From positions 7,425,041-7,489,040 of the forward strand of contig NC_066531.1 in the NCBI RefSeq assembly GCF_024679095.1: a stretch of 64,000 nt of DNA, written 5' to 3'. Source of the DNA: Eriocheir sinensis. Lineage: Eukaryota > Arthropoda > Malacostraca > Decapoda > Varunidae. Shown in pieces: positions 21,981 through 32,783 of the stretch; the first letter of the stretch is position 1; every line of letters begins with the position of its first letter. Position numbers and translations under genes: made by a program. The notes beneath the pieces were generated by a model. That model did not search any database. It had not been told where the DNA came from and saw only the letters and a program-made list of their open reading frames with translations.

Positions 21981-22204
21981 ATAGTAAGGAACCTCTTGTT
22001 CTCATTGATAATTTATCCTCTTTAGTTACTATTCCATGTTGCTTTAATCACAACTAATGTGTTGGAAACATTACAGCTTAATAACATACTTCACATCTCT
22101 GCATACAAATTGAGTTCAATATTTAACTGTTACACCAGTAGGCTACATATCTTAAAAAAAAAGTATGTAAAAAGGTTGACATTTTGAATGATATATTCAA
22201 ACTC

Positions 22205-22310
22205 TTTATTATGTTTCTATGGCTGTAGTACCGTTACGATTAGTCGAGTGATCAGCACATGGGTCTTATGTTCTTGATAGCATAGGTTCAAATTTTGCCA
22301 TAGGCTGGCA
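22205..22310 (+). repeat. tRNA-like SINE relic
   Basis: A degenerate box A (TTAGTCGAGTGATCAGCA) lies about 50 bases before a box B-like GGTTCAAAT. A full cloverleaf is not supported, so it is not called a tRNA gene. Confidence 0.35.
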
Positions 22311-22447
22311 ATTGATAGTAACAGTAGTGTCCACATATATCTACCTGTTTCTTGTTTATCCTGTTCCACTTTAAACTATGACTGGCCAATCTTTGAAGAG
22401 GTAGCATAACCTTGAAGTGCCACTAACAAACCTTTGTCCATTCTTCT

Positions 22448-22640
22448 GATGATTTTTTTTTTTCCACCTGCCTATAGCGCCGGTAGGTTTTCTTCAGGGG
22501 CCTGGCGGTCAGCCCAGGCCCATCATGATGCATGCAATTTTTTTTTATAGTGGCGCCATTTAGTATTGGCTCATGCTGCTGCCCGGACCTCATTCTTGAT
22601 TCACTTGGATGGTTTAGCAGGGCTTAGGTATGACTAACAT
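22448..22640 (-). repeat. Probable antisense retroposon with T-run
   Basis: A T-run (from 22448) leads into CCACCTGCCTATAGCGCCGG, GGCCTGGCGGTCAGCCCAGG and a second T-run. This fits an inverted poly(A) retroposon, but no second copy is in the window. Confidence 0.3.
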
Positions 22641-22981
22641 TGCAGAAACAGGGAATTTTTAGATTTTTAGTGTGTTAACACATTGACAAATGTTTTAGTA
22701 TGGACTGAACATCAAAGATATATATGGTAAATGGGTGCTTGTAGATCTTGACATTATATCTGTCAAGAGTCTCCAGTTGTATCCTCTCCCCCGTCTACTG
22801 AAACTATTACTCTTGTCAGGCAATCTAAGTGAAACCTTCCATCGAAGCTGCCGTGCAGACATAATGTCAATGCTTAGATTCACTGTCCTTATAGCACTGA
22901 AAATAATGCAATTACATGCACATATTTTATTATTTAGAATTGTGATTAATTGTGATTAAATATTTTTTCATGTATTTCCAG

Positions 22982-23127
22982 ACATGAAAAGTGAAAATTG
23001 CTGCACAACAGTCTGCCGTCTGCACCGGGAGGCGAGGCAGCTCAAAGCCCAGGCTGTTACAACTCCTGGGCAGATTTTGCCCAGAGCCAGCAATTTTTTA
23101 GATCCAATAGGGATGGATTTTTTCTGA
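22982..23127 (+). CDS. Candidate host terminal exon (unrecognised)
   Basis: tgtatttccag| opens a phase-1 frame with MKSENCCTTVCRLHREARQL, KAQAVTTPGQILPRASNFLD and a TGA near 23127. The CRLHREARQLKAQ stretch could form a short helix. The long frame, the clean acceptor and the matching phase support a real last coding exon, but there is no family assignment. Confidence 0.4.
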
Positions 23128-23396
23128 GGTCAGGTTCAACATGCTGCAAGATGCCAAGATCTAAGCCTAGTAGGAGATATGGGTTACAAACTTGCCTTCA
23201 GTTTCAACACTTCACTCATGACTCAGGGGCATTTCAGTACATGTTGGCTGGAGCAAACAGACTCTGACAGCCCTGCAGCAAAGAGCACAAGCTTTGTCAA
23301 AAGAAGAGAAACTTCGTGGGATTTGCCATTATTTAGCATTACTCTTGTTACGCCAAGAATTTTTTTCCATATACTTTGCCAAATATTGCAAGAAAT

Positions 23397-23870
23397 GCAC
23401 CATTGTTGGGCTTGCCTGTTATAAATCAGATTTTGTTCAATTAACAAGCTTTGGGTGTCTGCCACTTTCCAGTTGTAATGCAAGGAATCATTTATCTTCC
23501 CTGCCAGATATCGCATGTAATGCACCATTGTTGGTTTTGCCTGTTATAAATCAGATCTTGTTCAGTTAACAAGCTTTGGGTGTCTGCCACTTTCCAATTG
23601 TAATGCAAGGAATCCCCTGCCAGATATCGCATGTAATGCACCATTGTTGGTCTTGCCTGTTATAAATCAGATCTTGTTCAGCTCACAAGCTTTGATTATC
23701 TGCCATTGTTTATTTCAGGTGTAATGCTTGGAAGCATTTGTTCTCTTCCCTACCCAACAGTATGCAATGCTTTATTGTGGATGTTGCCTGTTATATTTAA
23801 TCTTGTTCAGGTAGCAAGCTTTTGGTGTCTGCCTTACCTAATATGTGCTGCAGTGACACTTGGCTTGGTT
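23397..23870. repeat. Tandem repeat, unit about 116-126 bp, four copies
   Basis: The phrase GCACCATTGTTGG starts at 23397, 23522 and 23638. A diverged fourth unit starts near 23764. A fifth unit of the same family lies at 27816-27985, beyond two LINE insertions. Confidence 0.88.
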
Positions 23871-24089
23871 TCATAATGTGAAATACAGCTTGTAATTTCA
23901 TCACATTAAGTGTCTATCATCACGTGTCTGGCATCATTAATGTGGCTTCCAGGAGTAATCTTGTATGTATTACAGCATGCAATGTTTGTTCTGCTTTGTA
24001 TGATATACATAATCACATAGGTATGATTTTTTTTTTGACAAAATGTAATGGCAGTTGATATTCTTGACTAATGCCTCATAAACCTTGTG

Positions 24090-24097
24090 ATTTTATT

Positions 24098-24128
<31 letters not shown>

Positions 24129-24142
24129 TTTTTTTTTTTTTT
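24090..24142. repeat. (TTTA)n and poly(T)
   Basis: About nine TTTA units followed by a T-run. Confidence 0.95.
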
Positions 24143-24205
24143 TGAAGAGGGGGGTGGACAGAGTGGTTTGTTTGGTTGGCCAGTTCAAGGAGTTTCATAT
24201 CAAAT

Positions 24206-24560
24206 GATTTTATTACATCCAACTTTAATGTGTGCTAAAAACATGTATTTTATTACATCCAACTTTAATGTGTGCTAAAAACATATATTTTATTACATCC
24301 AACTTTAATGTGTGCTAAAAACATATATTTTATTACATCCAACTTTAATGTGTGCTAAAAACATATATTTTTTTAAATATCCAACTTTAATGTGTGCTAA
24401 AAACATATATTTTATTACATACAACTTTAATGTGTGCTAAAAACATATATTTTTTTAAATATCCAACTTTAATGTGTGCTAAAAACATATATTTTATTAC
24501 ATACAACTTTAATGTGTGCTAAAAACATATATTTTATTACATACAACTTTAATGTGTGGT
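24206..24560. repeat. 40-bp minisatellite, about nine copies
   Basis: Units contain TTATTACATCCAACTTTAAT and GTGTGCTAAAAACAT. The first four have a period of exactly 40. Later units alternate with a 42-base form in which TTATTACATCC becomes TTTTTTAAATATCC. Confidence 0.95.
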
Positions 24561-24673
24561 TCCTGCAATAAATGCTACATGTTTACTGATGTAGCCTATG
24601 AAATACATATCACTCTCTGCCCTGTAATTTGGTGTGTCACATACTGCAGCATCCTAAGGGCTTCTTTCAGATG

Positions 24674-25537
24674 TATAGAACAAAAACACGGGAGAAAATT
24701 GGACCGCTGAAAACAAACACAGGGGAGCTAGTAGAAAATTACGAAAATATGAGCACATTGTTGAACGACTACTTCCTTTCAGTATTCACACAGGAGGATC
24801 GAACGACTATACCGGAAAGAGTTCAGGTGTACGAGGGCGGGGATGGCGATAAATTGAGGGATATAATCATTACCAGGCAAGTAGTTCAGGATGAGATAGA
24901 TAAGCTTAAGAAGAACAAGTCGCCAGGTCCTGACGGGATATTTCCGAGGGTATTAAAGGAGCTAGGTGATATAATCAGTGACCCACTAACCGACATCTTT
25001 AAGATGTCGGTAAATACTGGCTATGTGCCGAGCCTATGGAAAGTAGCTAATGTGACGCCGATTTTCAAAAAGGGGGACAGGTCAGTTGCTTCAAACTATC
25101 GCCCAATTAGCTTAACATCGGTTATAGGGAAGATGCTGGAGTCCATAATAGCCAGGAACATTCGGGAGCATTTAGAGAAACATAGCTTAATTCACGACTC
25201 GCAGCATGGGTTCACAAAAGGTAGGTCATGCCTCACCAATCTCTTGTCCTTCTACAATAAAGTATTTGAGGCGGTTGACAGAGATGAAAATTATGATGTA
25301 ATCTATCTTGATTTTAGTAAAGCGTTTGACAAAGTTCCTCACCAACGACTGTTGCTTAAATTACAGGCTCACGGAGTAGAGGGTAAAGTTTTGAACTGGG
25401 TCAAGGCGTGGCTTAGCAATAGGAAGCAAAGAGTGCAAATCAATGGTAAAAGATCTGACTGGGGATGTGTTACGAGTGGGGTCCCACAAGGTTCGGTATT
25501 AGGTCCACTTTTTTTATTATTTATATCAATGACTTAG
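24674..25537 (+). pseudogene. CR1-clade LINE reverse transcriptase, 5' part
   Basis: This is the reverse transcriptase of a CR1-clade LINE, which copies its RNA at the nicked target. The frame shows KNKSPGPDGI, WKVANVTPIFKKGDR, NYRPISLTSVIGKMLE, LIHDSQHGFTKGRSCL, VIYLDFSKAFDKVPH (catalytic Asp) and VTSGVPQGSVLGPL. The element is 5'-truncated and starts near 24.66 kb within the linker. A 1-base change at about 25518 moves the next block into another frame. Wording of these motifs is characteristic of CR1. Expression from this copy is unlikely. Confidence 0.92.
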
Positions 25538-25735
25538 ACACAGGAATTAGTAGTGATGTTAGTAAGTTTGCAGATGATACCAAGATCGGTAGAGTAATTG
25601 AGTCGGATCAGGACGCTAGTATTCTCCAAGGTGAACTCAACAGATTATATGATCAAGTGGATAAATGGCAGATGGAGTTCAATGTAGGGAAGTGCAGTAT
25701 TCTGAGTGTAGGTAGAACAACCCTCACATAACTAT
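25500..25735 (+). pseudogene. CR1 RT continuation (FADDTK block)
   Basis: Frame-shifted continuation with IIYINDLDTGISS, VSKFADDTKIGRVI (the catalytic Asp pair), LNRLYDQVDKWQMEFNVGK and CSILSVG. It ends in a stop at 25731. A short decayed stretch follows before the C-terminal piece. Confidence 0.9.
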
Positions 25736-25899
25736 TGCTTAAATGACACTCTCATAAGTAGGTCTGGGTGCGAGAGGGATTTAGGGTCTTAGTGAGCTCT
25801 GATCTCCGTCCAAGGGCACAATGTATTCAAGCTAGAAATCGAGCTAATAGGGTACTGGATTTATTGCAAGGAGCGTAAGCAACAGAAGCCCTGAAGTCT

Positions 25900-26375
25900 T
25901 CCTCAAACTATATTTAGCATTAGTTAGACCTCATCTTGACTATGCGGTTCAGTTCTGGTCACCCTACTATAGAATGGATATCAAAATGTTAGAATCGGTG
26001 CAGAGGAGGATGACTAAGATGATTCAGGGGTTGAGAAACTTGCCATACGAGGAAAGACTCAAACAGTTAAACTTGCATTCTCTAGAAAGGCGAAGGGTGC
26101 GTGGAGACATGATCGAGGTTTATAAATGGATGAAGGGCTTTAATAAGGGAGACATTCATAAGGTTTTGTTGGTAAGAGAACCGGGTAGGACACGAAGTAA
26201 CGGGTTTAAACTGGATAAATTCAGATTCAACAGGGACATAGGCAAAAATTGGTTTACTAACAGGGTGGTGGATGAGTGGAATAGGCTTAGCAGTCATGTG
26301 GTGAGTGCCAATACAATTGTCACATTCAAAAATAGACTAGATAAATTCATGGACAGCGATATTAGGTGGGGTTAG
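25900..26375 (+). pseudogene. CR1 ORF2 C-terminal region
   Basis: The frame carries MLESVQRRMTKMIQGLRNL, YEERLKQLNLHSLERRRVRG, DMIEVYKWMKG and NWFTNRVVDEWNRL, ending SDIRWG. This is the usual end of CR1 ORF2. A 3' part with GGAGCTGCCTCGTACAGGCC follows. Confidence 0.9.
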
Positions 26376-26470
26376 ATACACGGGAGCTTAGGGTCAAAGG
26401 AGCTGCCTCGTACAGGCCTACCGGCCTCTTGCAGACTCCTGCGTTCTTATGTTCTTATGTTCTTATAACT
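26376..26470 (+). repeat. CR1 3' end with octamer tail
   Basis: The untranslated end finishes in GTTCTTAT repeated three times (TTCTTATG units). CR1 LINEs end in short tandem repeats rather than poly(A), so this is the true 3' terminus. Confidence 0.88.
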
Positions 26471-26754
26471 TTCCTGCTATTTTATTTCACTATGAGTTGC
26501 CTTATTTTATCATATGTGCCTCCGCTGCATAGTTGTGCCTACTGAGCTTACTATCTTCATGACCCTGACACCAAGGTCAGAGCTTGTGAGATCATACCGT
26601 GTCCTACATCCCATTTTCACCTCCAGGCTCGGCTGTCTCCCAGGACCACCAAGTTATTGCATTCCATTTAAGACAACTCATGTGTTACCTTCTTGATGTC
26701 CTCCATCATGTATTTCAGCATGTTTTATGATGGTTTGCTCTTATATTGATGCGC

Positions 26755-26850
26755 CTTGCAACATTAAAGTTGGATGTAATAAAATACATGTTGCATGTAA
26801 TAAAATACATGTTGCAACATTAAAGTTGGATGTAATAAAATACATGTTTT
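26755..26850. repeat. Inverted units of the 40-bp minisatellite
   Basis: GCAACATTAAAGTTGGATGT and AATAAAATACATGTTGCA are the reverse complement of the 24.2-kb array, in two to three partial units. Confidence 0.85.
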
Positions 26851-26851
26851 T

Positions 26852-27817
26852 AGCCGATGATTCCACTCTGCATTATTCAACTTCTTTTAATAGAAGACCC
26901 ACCCTTCAGGAACTTAACGACTCAAGGCTGGAGGCTGCAGAACGCTTAGCCTCAGACCTTACTATTATTTCCGATTGGGGCAAGAAGAACCTGGTGTCCT
27001 TCAACGCCTCAAAAACACAGTTTCTCCACCTATCCACTCGACACAATCTTCCAAACAACTATCCCCTATTCTTTGACAACACCCAGCTATCACCTTCCTC
27101 AACACTAAACATCCTCGGTCTATCCTTAACTCAAAATCTCAACTGGAAACTTCATATCTCATCTCTTACTAAATCAGCTTCCTCGAGGCTGGGCGTTCTG
27201 TACCGTCTCCGCCAGTTCTTCTCCCCTGCACAGTTGCTGTCCATATACAGGGGCCTTGTCCGCCCTCGTATGGAGTATGCATCTCGGGTGGGGGGGCTCC
27301 ACTCACACCGCTCTTCTGGACAGAGTGGAGGCTAAGGCTCTTCGTCTCATCAGCTCTCCTCCTAATACTGATAGTCTTCTACCTCTTAAATTCCGCATCA
27401 ATGTTGCCTCTCTTTATATATTCTATCGATATTTAAACGCTGACTGCTCTTCTTAACTTGCTAACTCCATGCCTCAAAAACTCCCGCGGCCCCGCTGCAC
27501 TCGACTTTCTACTCATGCTCATCCCTATACTGTCCAAACCCCTTATGCAAGAGTTAACCAGCATCTTCACTCTTTCATCCCTCACGCTGGTAAACTCTGG
27601 AACACTCTTCCTTCATCTGTATTTCCTCCTGCCTACGACTTGAACTCTTTCAAGAGGAGGGTATCAGGACACCTCTCCTCCCGAAACTGACTTATCTTTC
27701 GGCCACCTCTTTGGATTCTTTTTAGGAGCAGCGAGTAGCGGGCTTTTTTTTTTATTAATGTTTACTTTTTTGTGCCCTTGAGCTGTCTCCTTTGCTGTAA
27801 AAAAAAAAAAAAAAATA
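26852..27817 (+). pseudogene. Poly(A) LINE, 5'-truncated (RT end to 3' UTR)
   Basis: The insert starts inside the reverse transcriptase at ADDSTLHYSTSFNRRPTL. It continues with ASDLTIISDWGKKNL, KTQFLHLSTR, LNILGLSLTQNLNWKLHIS and LYRLRQFFSPAQLL. A shifted frame then gives VEAKALRLISSPP and the C-terminal ARVNQHLHSFIPHAGKLW. A 3' untranslated part with GAGCTGTCTCCTTTGCTG and an A-run (27800-27817) follows. The same family is at 62.40-64.0 kb (minus) in longer form. It is a non-LTR element of the jockey/CR1 group in the broad sense. Frameshifts and truncation make it dead. Confidence 0.88.
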
Positions 27818-27985
27818 CAACACACCATTGTTGGTTTTGCCTGTTATAAATCGGGTCATGTTCAGTTAACAAGCTTTGAGTGTCTCCCATTGTTTATTTC
27901 AGTTGTAATGCTTAGAAGCTTTTGTTCTCTGCCCTGTCAAGCAGTATGCAATGCTTGCCATTATCTGGCACTTGTACAGTTAGTA
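27816..27985. repeat. Detached fifth unit of the 23.4-kb tandem repeat
   Basis: CACCATTGTTGGTTTTGCCT and CAAGCTTTGAGTGTCTCCCA match the 23.4-23.8 kb array in the same orientation. Confidence 0.85.
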
Positions 27986-28020
27986 TGACATTTTTACTCA
28001 GCTAAGAGCATGTTGCAAAA

Positions 28021-28180
28021 GGTACAGGTACGGTTGGGGGCATACGCTGTAGCAGCGCGTGGCCTCGGTGCTCATCTCTGTAACGTTGGCCCTTGAGCCT
28101 GTGGTGTTAGGGAACCCATTACCCTGGGACACAGGACCAGTGTGACATCCGGGTTACCACAGTTGCAAAGGCATTATAGT
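28021..28180 (-). repeat. Dispersed SINE-like repeat, inverted
   Basis: GTTGGGGGCATACGCTGTAG and CAGCGCGTGGCCTCGGTGCTC are the reverse complement of 5627-5665. Confidence 0.6.
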
Positions 28181-28239
28181 AATCTAGCATGCATAGAATG
28201 TTGTATGCTTTGCTTGTATTTAAAGCACTGATATGTTTT

Positions 28240-28639
<400 letters not shown>

Positions 28640-28640
<1 letters not shown>

Positions 28641-29371
28641 CTTTGGGTCGACCCGCTCCCTCCCCCTATCATCGCGCCCCGCGTCCTGGGTCAGGTCGGC
28701 AGGCGACGCCCGGTGGCGTTGTGTTGTGGTGTCCCTACCACCCACACCACGTGTGACCAGGTTTCCCTTCCCGCCACCCCTGTCCCCCACCCGCGCCGTG
28801 ACCCTAGCGTGTGCCCTCCCGCCGCCCCTTGTCTACACCCACGCGGCCCACTGACCCCCCGCCACCCCTTGTCTAGGCCTCGTGTGTCTCCCTCCCTGCA
28901 GCCCTTTGTCTAGGCCTCGTGTGTCTCCCTCCCCGCCACCCCTTGTCTAGGCCTCGTGTGTCTCCCTCCCTGCCGCCCTTTGTCCAACACCGTGCCCAAT
29001 GACCCCTCCCCGCCACCCCTTGTCTAGGCCTCGTGTGTCTCCCTCCCCGCCACCCTTGTCTAGGCGTCGTGTGTCTCCCTCCCTGCCGCCCTTTGTCCAC
29101 CACCGCGCCCAGTGACCCCTCCCCGCCACCCCTTGTCTAGGCCTCGTGTGTCTCCGTCCCTGCCGCCCTTTGTCCACCACCGCCCCCAGTGACCCCTCCC
29201 CGCCACCCTTGTCTAGGCCTCGTGTGTCTCCCTTCCTGCCGCCCCTTTGTCCACCAACGCGCCCATTGACCCCTCCCCCTTGTCCCTACCCTGCCCCTCG
29301 CGTGACTCAGTGCCGCGCCGCGCCTTTGAGCGCAGCGTGGCGCTCGGAATGACCGGGAAAAGGCCCTCAGG
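28640..29371 (+). promoter_or_regulatory. 5' UTR of I-type LINE, built of minisatellite monomers
   Basis: GC-rich sequence preceding ORF1. From about 28860 to 29290 it repeats CCGCCACCCCTTGTCTAGGC and CTCGTGTGTCTCCCTCCCTG, with every second or third unit carrying a CCACCGCGCCCAGTGACCCC insert. Tandem monomers in a LINE 5' UTR are known to act as promoters; that role is inferred here. The element start is not exactly defined. Confidence 0.65.
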
Positions 29372-30496
29372 ATGATGGCCCCTGAGGAGGAAGGGCTCTC
29401 CTACCCTCTCGTGACTGAGGGAAGTGAGTCTGAGCCCAGCTGCGAAGCCGCCGAGCCGCCATGGACGGTGGTTGGCGCCCGAGGAAAGGGAGCGAAGGGC
29501 GGCCTACCCAGGTTCAAGCTTGGTGACCTGAGGGGGTGCGACAACCAGTACCAGGTCATCCTTGCCCTTCAGAAGGCCCTCCCTGACGTGAAGATGGACA
29601 TCATTCCCAACCTGCTGGGGGAGTACGTCCTCACCCCCAAGAACCACGACAGTGCTGCCAGGAAGAGTACCCTGGCGGAGACCGGCAACCCAGCGGCCCG
29701 CCTTGTGCTGATGGATCTCAGGGACAAGCGTGCCAAGGTTGTGATGGAACGCTACCCGCTGGACCTTCCCATAGAGGCCGTGCGAGACCACCCCCACGTG
29801 GCCTCTGCAGAGCGGCTCCGTGCCGTCCGAGACAAAGCACCGACTCGCAAGGTCCTGGTGGACTACGTGGGCGTGGTCCCGGAGAGGCTGGACCTGGGGG
29901 TCTGGGGCAGGTTCCCGCTCCGGAGCTACGGGAAGGAGCCCCTGCGATGCTACCCCTGCCAGCGGTACAACTACTTTCAGGGTCGCTGCAGTCTCCCTGT
30001 CAAATGTGGCGTGTGTAGCCAGCCGCACGCCACGGAAGACTGCATTCAAAAGCTCAAGGCCAAAGCAGTCACCGCAGCCAAGTGCCCCAACTGCAACAAA
30101 ACGCATCATGCCTGGAACCTGCGGTGCCCCGAGCGACTACGCCGGCTTCCTGCTGGGGGGCGGCACCCGCAGGGGGGTGACCAGCGTGGTGAGGGGCGGC
30201 AGCAGAACCAGCAAGTCCTGCTCCAGCGCGGCGAGGCACGGCGAGATCGCTTTGTCCCCTCCCCTCCGCCAACCCGCCCAGCCTGGGGGGCTCCGCCTCC
30301 GTCCGCCCAGGGACCTGTCTCCCGCACCTGGGCCGCCCAGACCTCCCAGGGCACTGCCAGCCAGGTGCAGGAACAGCAGCAACATCACCATCAGCAACGG
30401 CAGGGGCGGCAGCAGCAGCAGCCACAGTCTGCACACCAGCAGCAGGAAGCACGCCGGCCCGGGAAGACAGCAAGGCGGAAGCAGAGATATCGATAA
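29372..30496 (+). CDS. I-type LINE ORF1 (gag-like, zinc knuckles)
   Basis: This nucleic acid-binding protein packages LINE RNA. The 374-residue frame has an acidic start, then LPRFKLGDLRGCDNQYQVIL at about 45-65 and a conserved middle (VLVDYVGVVPERLDLGVWG). Three CCHC-type knuckles follow at about 190-255: CYPCQRYNYFQGRC, CGVCSQPHATEDC and CPNCNKTHHAWNLRC. The last 120 residues are Gln/His/Pro-rich and may reflect a frameshift just after the third knuckle. The domain order matches gag-like ORF1 of I/Nimb-type LINEs. The Met at 29372 is chosen because the preceding sequence is the repetitive leader. Confidence 0.85.
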   Translation: MMAPEEEGLSYPLVTEGSESEPSCEAAEPPWTVVGARGKGAKGGLPRFKLGDLRGCDNQYQVILALQKALPDVKMDIIPNLLGEYVLTPKNHDSAARKSTLAETGNPAARLVLMDLRDKRAKVVMERYPLDLPIEAVRDHPHVASAERLRAVRDKAPTRKVLVDYVGVVPERLDLGVWGRFPLRSYGKEPLRCYPCQRYNYFQGRCSLPVKCGVCSQPHATEDCIQKLKAKAVTAAKCPNCNKTHHAWNLRCPERLRRLPAGGRHPQGGDQRGEGRQQNQQVLLQRGEARRDRFVPSPPPTRPAWGAPPPSAQGPVSRTWAAQTSQGTASQVQEQQQHHHQQRQGRQQQQPQSAHQQQEARRPGKTARRKQRYR

Positions 30497-30675
30497 CAAC
30501 AACAACAGCCGGTAGCACAGGCTCCTGCCGCCCTGTCCGCGCCCGCAGGGCCAGCGCCGGCCCCACCCTCGTCTTCCGCCCACTCGTCGCAGCCTGATGG
30601 ACGCCTTCAAAGCCGACGCAGAACTCACCATCTCACCCGCCAGCTCCGTAAGCAGCAACCACGACTCCGCTGACG

Positions 30676-31319
30676 ATGGAAGAGCGTAACCACAGGAACT
30701 ACACACAGCTCGACAGCCTCCGGGTGCTCCAGTGGAACGTGCAGGGGCTGCGCAATAAAAGGCCTGAGATTCTCCAGGCCATTGTGGAGGAGGACCTTGA
30801 CTTAGTGCTACTGCAAGAAACACTGGTGCCAGCACACTTTGAGTGGAGGCTGGCGGGCTACACTGTACACTCTCTCCCGTGCGGGGCGGGAGGAAGACGC
30901 GGCTGCGCAACAGCATTCCACACCATAGGATCACGGACCCAGTGAGTTGCGGTGAGGGCGTAGACGTTGTTGCTGTGCAACTGCAGCTTCCACGACTCGA
31001 GGTGGCCGTCTACAACATCTACAGCGGCCCGGGGAGGCAACTGGAGGCTGGTGAGGTGCTGTCACTTGCCACCCACGTCAACATACTTGTGGCCGGTGAC
31101 TTCAACGCCCACCACCCGATACTGCAGTCCGTCTCCCGCCCGAACCCCGCGGGTCGACACCTGGCAGCCGTGCTGGAGGACCTTCCTGAAGTAGTGCTCC
31201 TCAACAACGGAGAGGCCACCCACGTCCGCGGGGGCAGGTTAGACCTGACGCTGGTCTCTCGTGCCCTGGCAACAGGCTCATCATGGCAGGTTCACCCCAC
31301 GCTGACCAGCGAACACTAA
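30676..31319 (+). pseudogene. I-type LINE ORF2 endonuclease
   Basis: This is the apurinic-like endonuclease of ORF2, which nicks the target. The first frame (30676-30945) has LRVLQWNVQGLRNKRPEI and LDLVLLQETLVP (catalytic Glu). After a frameshift near 30.9 kb the second frame continues with VAVYNIYSGPGRQ, ILVAGDFNAHHPI, GGRLDLTLVS and a final SEH in place of SDH. It ends at a stop at 31317-31319. All main motifs are present but in two frames. Confidence 0.88.
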
Positions 31320-31862
31320 GCTCTCTCCACCACCCTGAGAGTGGGCCTGCCGCCACTGCTTCTTCCCCAGCCCCGGTGGGACGTAAAAAAAAGCGGACTG
31401 GGTCAAGTTTCGGGACGCCCTCAGCCACTGGTGGGGCACGTATGAGCCGACGGATGACTTGGACCATCGTGAACGAGACTTCACGGCGGCCGTCGAGAGG
31501 GCAGCGGAGGCAGCAATCCCTAGGAAGGCCCCTGGTCACCGTTACCGAAGGGATTGGTGGTTCTTCAACGAAGAGGTCCGGGAGCAGAACTACCTTATCA
31601 ACATCCACCGAAAACTCTACCGGAGGCGACCGACCCCCACCAACCTTGAGCTGCTGCGGGAGGTGGTGCGGCACGCCCGCCGCGTTACATGGCGCGTCAA
31701 AGAGGCGAAATGGCTCGAGTGGTACGCCAGCTTCAATCAGCACACCAGCCTGGGGGACCTTTGAGCCAAGATCAACACTGCCTCCGGAAAGAGACCGAGT
31801 AGACCTCCCGAACACCCCCAGCCACAGCAGGAAGCTGAGAGACTGGTGGACATGTTCGTTTC
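31320..31862 (+). pseudogene. I-type LINE ORF2 linker
   Basis: The frame from 31459 has RDFTAAVERAAEAAIPRK, WWFFNEEVREQNY and WLEWYASFNQHTSLGDL, the typical helical linker between endonuclease and polymerase (xxWxxFNxHTSLxxLW). A TGA at 31762-31764 replaces the expected Trp. Confidence 0.8.
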
Positions 31863-32783
31863 GTGGGGCTCCAGCGTGCAGCTTCCAGCACAAGTGCGTC
31901 GGCTTCAGGCCGACCTCTGCCGGGGTGCGTGGCTGCCATCGCGGCGGCGCGAGGCAGATATGACGTCAGCGACCAACCCTTCACTCGCCACGAGCTGGTG
32001 CAGGCCAGGAAGGGACGAGACACTGCGGCTGGCGCCGACGGCATCACGTACTCCATGCTGGCTCAGGTCGGGCCTGCCGGAGATGAGGCAGTACTGGCCC
32101 TCATCAACCACTCCTGGCGGGAAGGCCGCCTTCCCGTCGCGTGGAAGACGGCGGATATCCAGCCCATACCCAAGCCCAGGGAGCCCACCAAGCCACGACC
32201 TATCTCTCTGATGAGCTGCACGGCCAAGACTGCGGAGAGGATGATACTCACTCGACTGCAGTGGCGCCTGGGGCCCCTGCACCCGCACGTATTTGGCTTC
32301 ACCAGAGGAGTGGGCACTTCTGACAGCATCATGGCCCTCCTGAGCCTCGTCGACAACCGTCCTGCCGTTGCTGTCTTCCTGGACCTGGAGAAGGCGTTCG
32401 AGCTTGCCAGCGCTCACGCTATCCTGGCCGCGCTCGTGCGCAAGGGCATCCAGGGACGGCTCATCTCCTGGATTGAGGACTACCTCCAGCACAGGCGCGC
32501 CAGAGTCAGGTTCCAGGGGCTGCGCTCCGCCTATCGGGAGCTGGAAAACGGCACACCACAGGGCGGAATCCTCAGTCCCTCCCTCTTCAACATGCTGATG
32601 GACCAGCTGGTCAGCCTGCCGTTCCGGGAGGGCACCGCTCTTCTCAGCTACGCCGACGACCTTGTATTGGTCGTCATCGGTCCCGGCAACAAGGTCGCCA
32701 GGGCCCAGCAGGCCCTCGATCTTGTCAGCGAAAAGTGCAGGGAGCTATGGCTCAAGGTATCAGCTGAGAAGTTAGGGCCATGA
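31863..32783 (+). pseudogene. I-type LINE ORF2 reverse transcriptase
   Basis: This is the reverse transcriptase core. The frame has AAGADGITYSML, WKTADIQPIPKP, RPISLMSCTAKTAERM, LHPHVFGFTRGVGTSD, AVAVFLDLEKAFEL (catalytic Asp), GTPQGGILSPSLFN and LLSYADDLVLVV (catalytic Asp pair). It is intact over the whole core for about 300 residues. It passes by a frame change at about 32780 into the thumb piece. GTPQGG and SYADD are typical for RNase H-bearing I-type LINEs. Confidence 0.93.

Noticed and set aside
24206..24560. Regularly spaced direct repeats that could suggest a CRISPR array
   Set aside because: Units are contiguous with no unique spacers, in a eukaryotic setting; this is a minisatellite.
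29504..30515. Second plus-strand and minus-strand frames over ORF1
   Set aside because: They overlap the zinc-knuckle frame out of phase, have low complexity and lack conserved motifs.
30069..30934. Antisense frames of 165-265 codons opposite the I-type LINE
   Set aside because: They are shadows of GC-rich codon use in ORF1/ORF2 on the plus strand and have no family features.
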